Shown here one piece after another: positions 62,659 through 64,000 of a stretch of DNA of 64,000 nt; position 1 is the stretch's first letter, and every line of letters starts with the position of its first letter. The DNA comes from Parabacteroides faecis. GTDB taxonomy: Bacteria; Bacteroidota; Bacteroidia; Bacteroidales; Tannerellaceae. The position numbers and the translations under genes were made by a program. Where the stretch lies: contig NZ_BMPB01000007.1 of NCBI RefSeq assembly GCF_014647375.1, positions 124,001 through 188,000 on the forward strand. Direction: 5' to 3'. The notes beneath the pieces were generated by a model. It had not been told where the DNA came from, did no database searches, and was given only the letters and a program-made list of their open reading frames with translations.

Positions 62659-63828
62659 TCAGATATAGAAGTTATCAGGCGCGTTCGTCGTAATACCCGG
62701 ATGTTTTTCCATCTCTTCCTCCACCAGGTCTACGCCCAGTCCCGGACGGTCGGACAGATGCAGATGGCCGTCGTACACCATTTCCGCTATCGGATGGTCG
62801 ATCACCGTATCCCTCCAGGGAACATCATTGAACATAAATTCCTGACGGAAGAAATTCGGGATCGCAGCACACACATGCGAAGAAGCAAGCGTTGATAAAG
62901 GCCCGTTCGGGTTATGGGGAGCGATCAGGACGTTGTAGGCTTCCGCCATCGTCGCCATCCGCTTCATTTCAGACGGTCCGCCGCAACGGGTGATATCCGG
63001 CATGATGACATCACATACATGTTTCTCCAACAAAGAACGGATACCGAAGCGGGTATAATGGCGTTCGCCTACGCAGATAGCGACATCGGAAGGGATACGT
63101 TCACGCATAGCACGTAAGGTCTGCGAACTTTCCGGTCCGGCAGGCTCCTCATACCAGGTTATATCCAGCTTCGCCAGACGTTCGGCCATCTTCACCGCCA
63201 CCCGGTAATTCAGCATGGCATGTGTCTCGATCATAATATCGAACTCCGGTCCTACCGCATCACGTACCGCCTTCGATACGTCGAAAGCCAAGTCTTGTTG
63301 TTCTGCCGTCAGGGTCAGATTGGAAGCCAGGTCTTCCCCATAGAAATAGTTCGTATGTGCGAACGGGTCAAACTTCAGTCCGGTAAAACCAGCCTCCTTT
63401 ACTTTCAACGCCTGTTCCGTATAGTCTTTGGCATTATGTCCGCCACCGGTAAACCAGTAGTTGGCATATAATAAAACGTTTTTGCGATAAGCGCCGCCCA
63501 GCAACTCATAGCAGGGAACGCCCAGCACTTTTGCCTTCAGGTCCAGCAAAGCCATATCGATACCGCTGATGGCGCAAAGGCTGGCACCGTACGGGCCGAT
63601 CCAGTTCAGATCGCGATAGAGCTTCGTCCAGATAAAATCCGTCTTCATCGGATCGAGGCCGATGATACGCTGCCCTACATGCTTGGCAGCTTCAAAGACG
63701 ATCGGGCTTCCCGGCCAGTTGGTCGCTTCGCCCACACCGGTATATCCTTCGTCCGTATATATTTTAAGTAGCGTCCAGTTGTATTTGATACCTTGTACCA
63801 ACCATACCTTTACATCTGTGATCTTCAT
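62659..63828 (-). CDS. Mandelate racemase/muconate lactonizing family dehydratase, galactonate dehydratase-like
   Basis: A 389-residue enolase-superfamily enzyme. Residues 1-120 are the capping domain and 130-370 the barrel. Metal ligands are Glu in IETHAML (about 200), Glu in WYEEPAG (about 226) and Glu in CVGERH (about 254); a general-base His is in APHNPNGPLST (about 303), and KFDPF carries a conserved Lys. The order resembles D-galactonate dehydratase, which forms 2-keto-3-deoxygalactonate from an aldonate. Other acid-sugar dehydratases (fuconate, rhamnonate) are possible. The gene is 17 bases after the RraA-like gene and 5 before the SDR gene. Confidence 0.87.
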   Translation of the reverse strand: MKITDVKVWLVQGIKYNWTLLKIYTDEGYTGVGEATNWPGSPIVFEAAKHVGQRIIGLDPMKTDFIWTKLYRDLNWIGPYGASLCAISGIDMALLDLKAKVLGVPCYELLGGAYRKNVLLYANYWFTGGGHNAKDYTEQALKVKEAGFTGLKFDPFAHTNYFYGEDLASNLTLTAEQQDLAFDVSKAVRDAVGPEFDIMIETHAMLNYRVAVKMAERLAKLDITWYEEPAGPESSQTLRAMRERIPSDVAICVGERHYTRFGIRSLLEKHVCDVIMPDITRCGGPSEMKRMATMAEAYNVLIAPHNPNGPLSTLASSHVCAAIPNFFRQEFMFNDVPWRDTVIDHPIAEMVYDGHLHLSDRPGLGVDLVEEEMEKHPGITTNAPDNFYI

Positions 63829-63845
63829 TGTCTATTTCGATTTAA

Positions 63846-64000
63846 TTACATGATTCCAAACTGGTCGAAAGCATCGCGGGCTTTCATTCCTTCCTGTATC
63901 TTCTTCAATACCATCCGTTCGCCACGGGCTTTTTCAAGGGCACGGGTAAAGACTTCTTCCTCAATAACGCGGGGAACGACACATACACCGTCGATATCTC
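63846..64000 (-). CDS. RraA family protein, C-terminal part (cut by window edge)
   Basis: Only the last 51 codons are inside the window. They read through DIDGVCVVPR and EEEVFTRALEKARGERMVLKKI to a final QFGIM and TAA stop. D-DGV-VVPR followed by a basic helix is the standard C-terminus of the RraA/4-hydroxy-4-methyl-2-oxoglutarate aldolase family, metal-dependent aldolases and decarboxylases of keto-acids. It is the first gene of the operon visible here, 17 bases before the dehydratase-like gene, and fits cleavage of a keto-deoxy sugar acid. The rest lies beyond 64000. Confidence 0.75.
   Translation of the reverse strand, partial: DIDGVCVVPRVIEEEVFTRALEKARGERMVLKKIQEGMKARDAFDQFGIM

Noticed and set aside
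1-64000. tRNA, rRNA, prophage, integrative element or origin of replication
   Set aside because: No cloverleaf, rRNA signature, integrase, transposase or DnaA-box cluster was recognised while reading both strands.

Overview
The window reads as a Bacteroidales chromosome segment, most like Parabacteroides (the genus is inference). The signs are a SusC/SusD pair with clustered glycoside hydrolases, a type IX secretion sortase (PorU), promoters with the Bacteroidetes -7 box TAnnTTTG, lipoproteins with Cys signal peptides, and moderate G+C. I see no rRNA, tRNA, CRISPR array, IS transposase, phage or conjugative genes. Both window ends cut genes: an M24 peptidase on the left and an RraA-like protein on the right.

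Layout. 1-5417 (+): M24 peptidase, alkaline phosphatase with a terminator, then pyrB-pyrI-flavin reductase-outer membrane barrel. 5438-13402 (-): an AddB-like nuclease overlapping an aldo/keto reductase, a 610-bp gap full of short repeats, and porU. 13527-24151: aldose-1-epimerase-like protein, a 453-bp giant palindrome, two tandem M3 peptidase lipoproteins separated by an inverted repeat, an NPD/FabK-type flavoprotein, a SUMF1-sialidase-like fusion and lactaldehyde dehydrogenase (aldA).

24337-45742 (-) is a polysaccharide utilisation locus. The cell-surface half is SusC, SusD, two GH36-like proteins (one fused to a second clan-A-like glycosidase) and a CE7 esterase. The other half is LacI regulator, GH78, GH2 beta-mannosidase, ROK kinase, a GmhA-type phosphosugar isomerase and an MFS transporter. 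Three copies of a near-palindromic motif, TTAATCGGTTAA, lie at the lacI promoter, before GH78 and before gmhA, and suggest a LacI regulon. A plausible flow is surface capture, periplasmic removal of acetyl, galactosyl, mannosyl and rhamnosyl groups, MFS uptake, then phosphorylation and isomerisation.

45921-51988 (-) is a metal efflux operon: a small His/Cys-rich protein, His-rich adaptor, HME-type RND pump and TolC-type protein, with a full Bacteroidetes promoter and a terminator. 52009-56589 holds a possible small RNA, an HTH-like protein, a TPP-riboswitch-controlled Thi4 thiazole synthase, a cytidylate-kinase-like protein, a MATE pump and free-Met sulfoxide reductase. 57176-64000 (-) is a second carbohydrate operon (RraA-like, enolase-superfamily dehydratase, SDR, sodium symporter, GH2), which looks like oxidative sugar-acid catabolism.

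The most unusual non-coding signal is a set of three arrays (near 20401, 31475 and 61775) of 22-bp tandem units. Each unit is a small hairpin with the same geometry, but the arm sequence differs completely from locus to locus.
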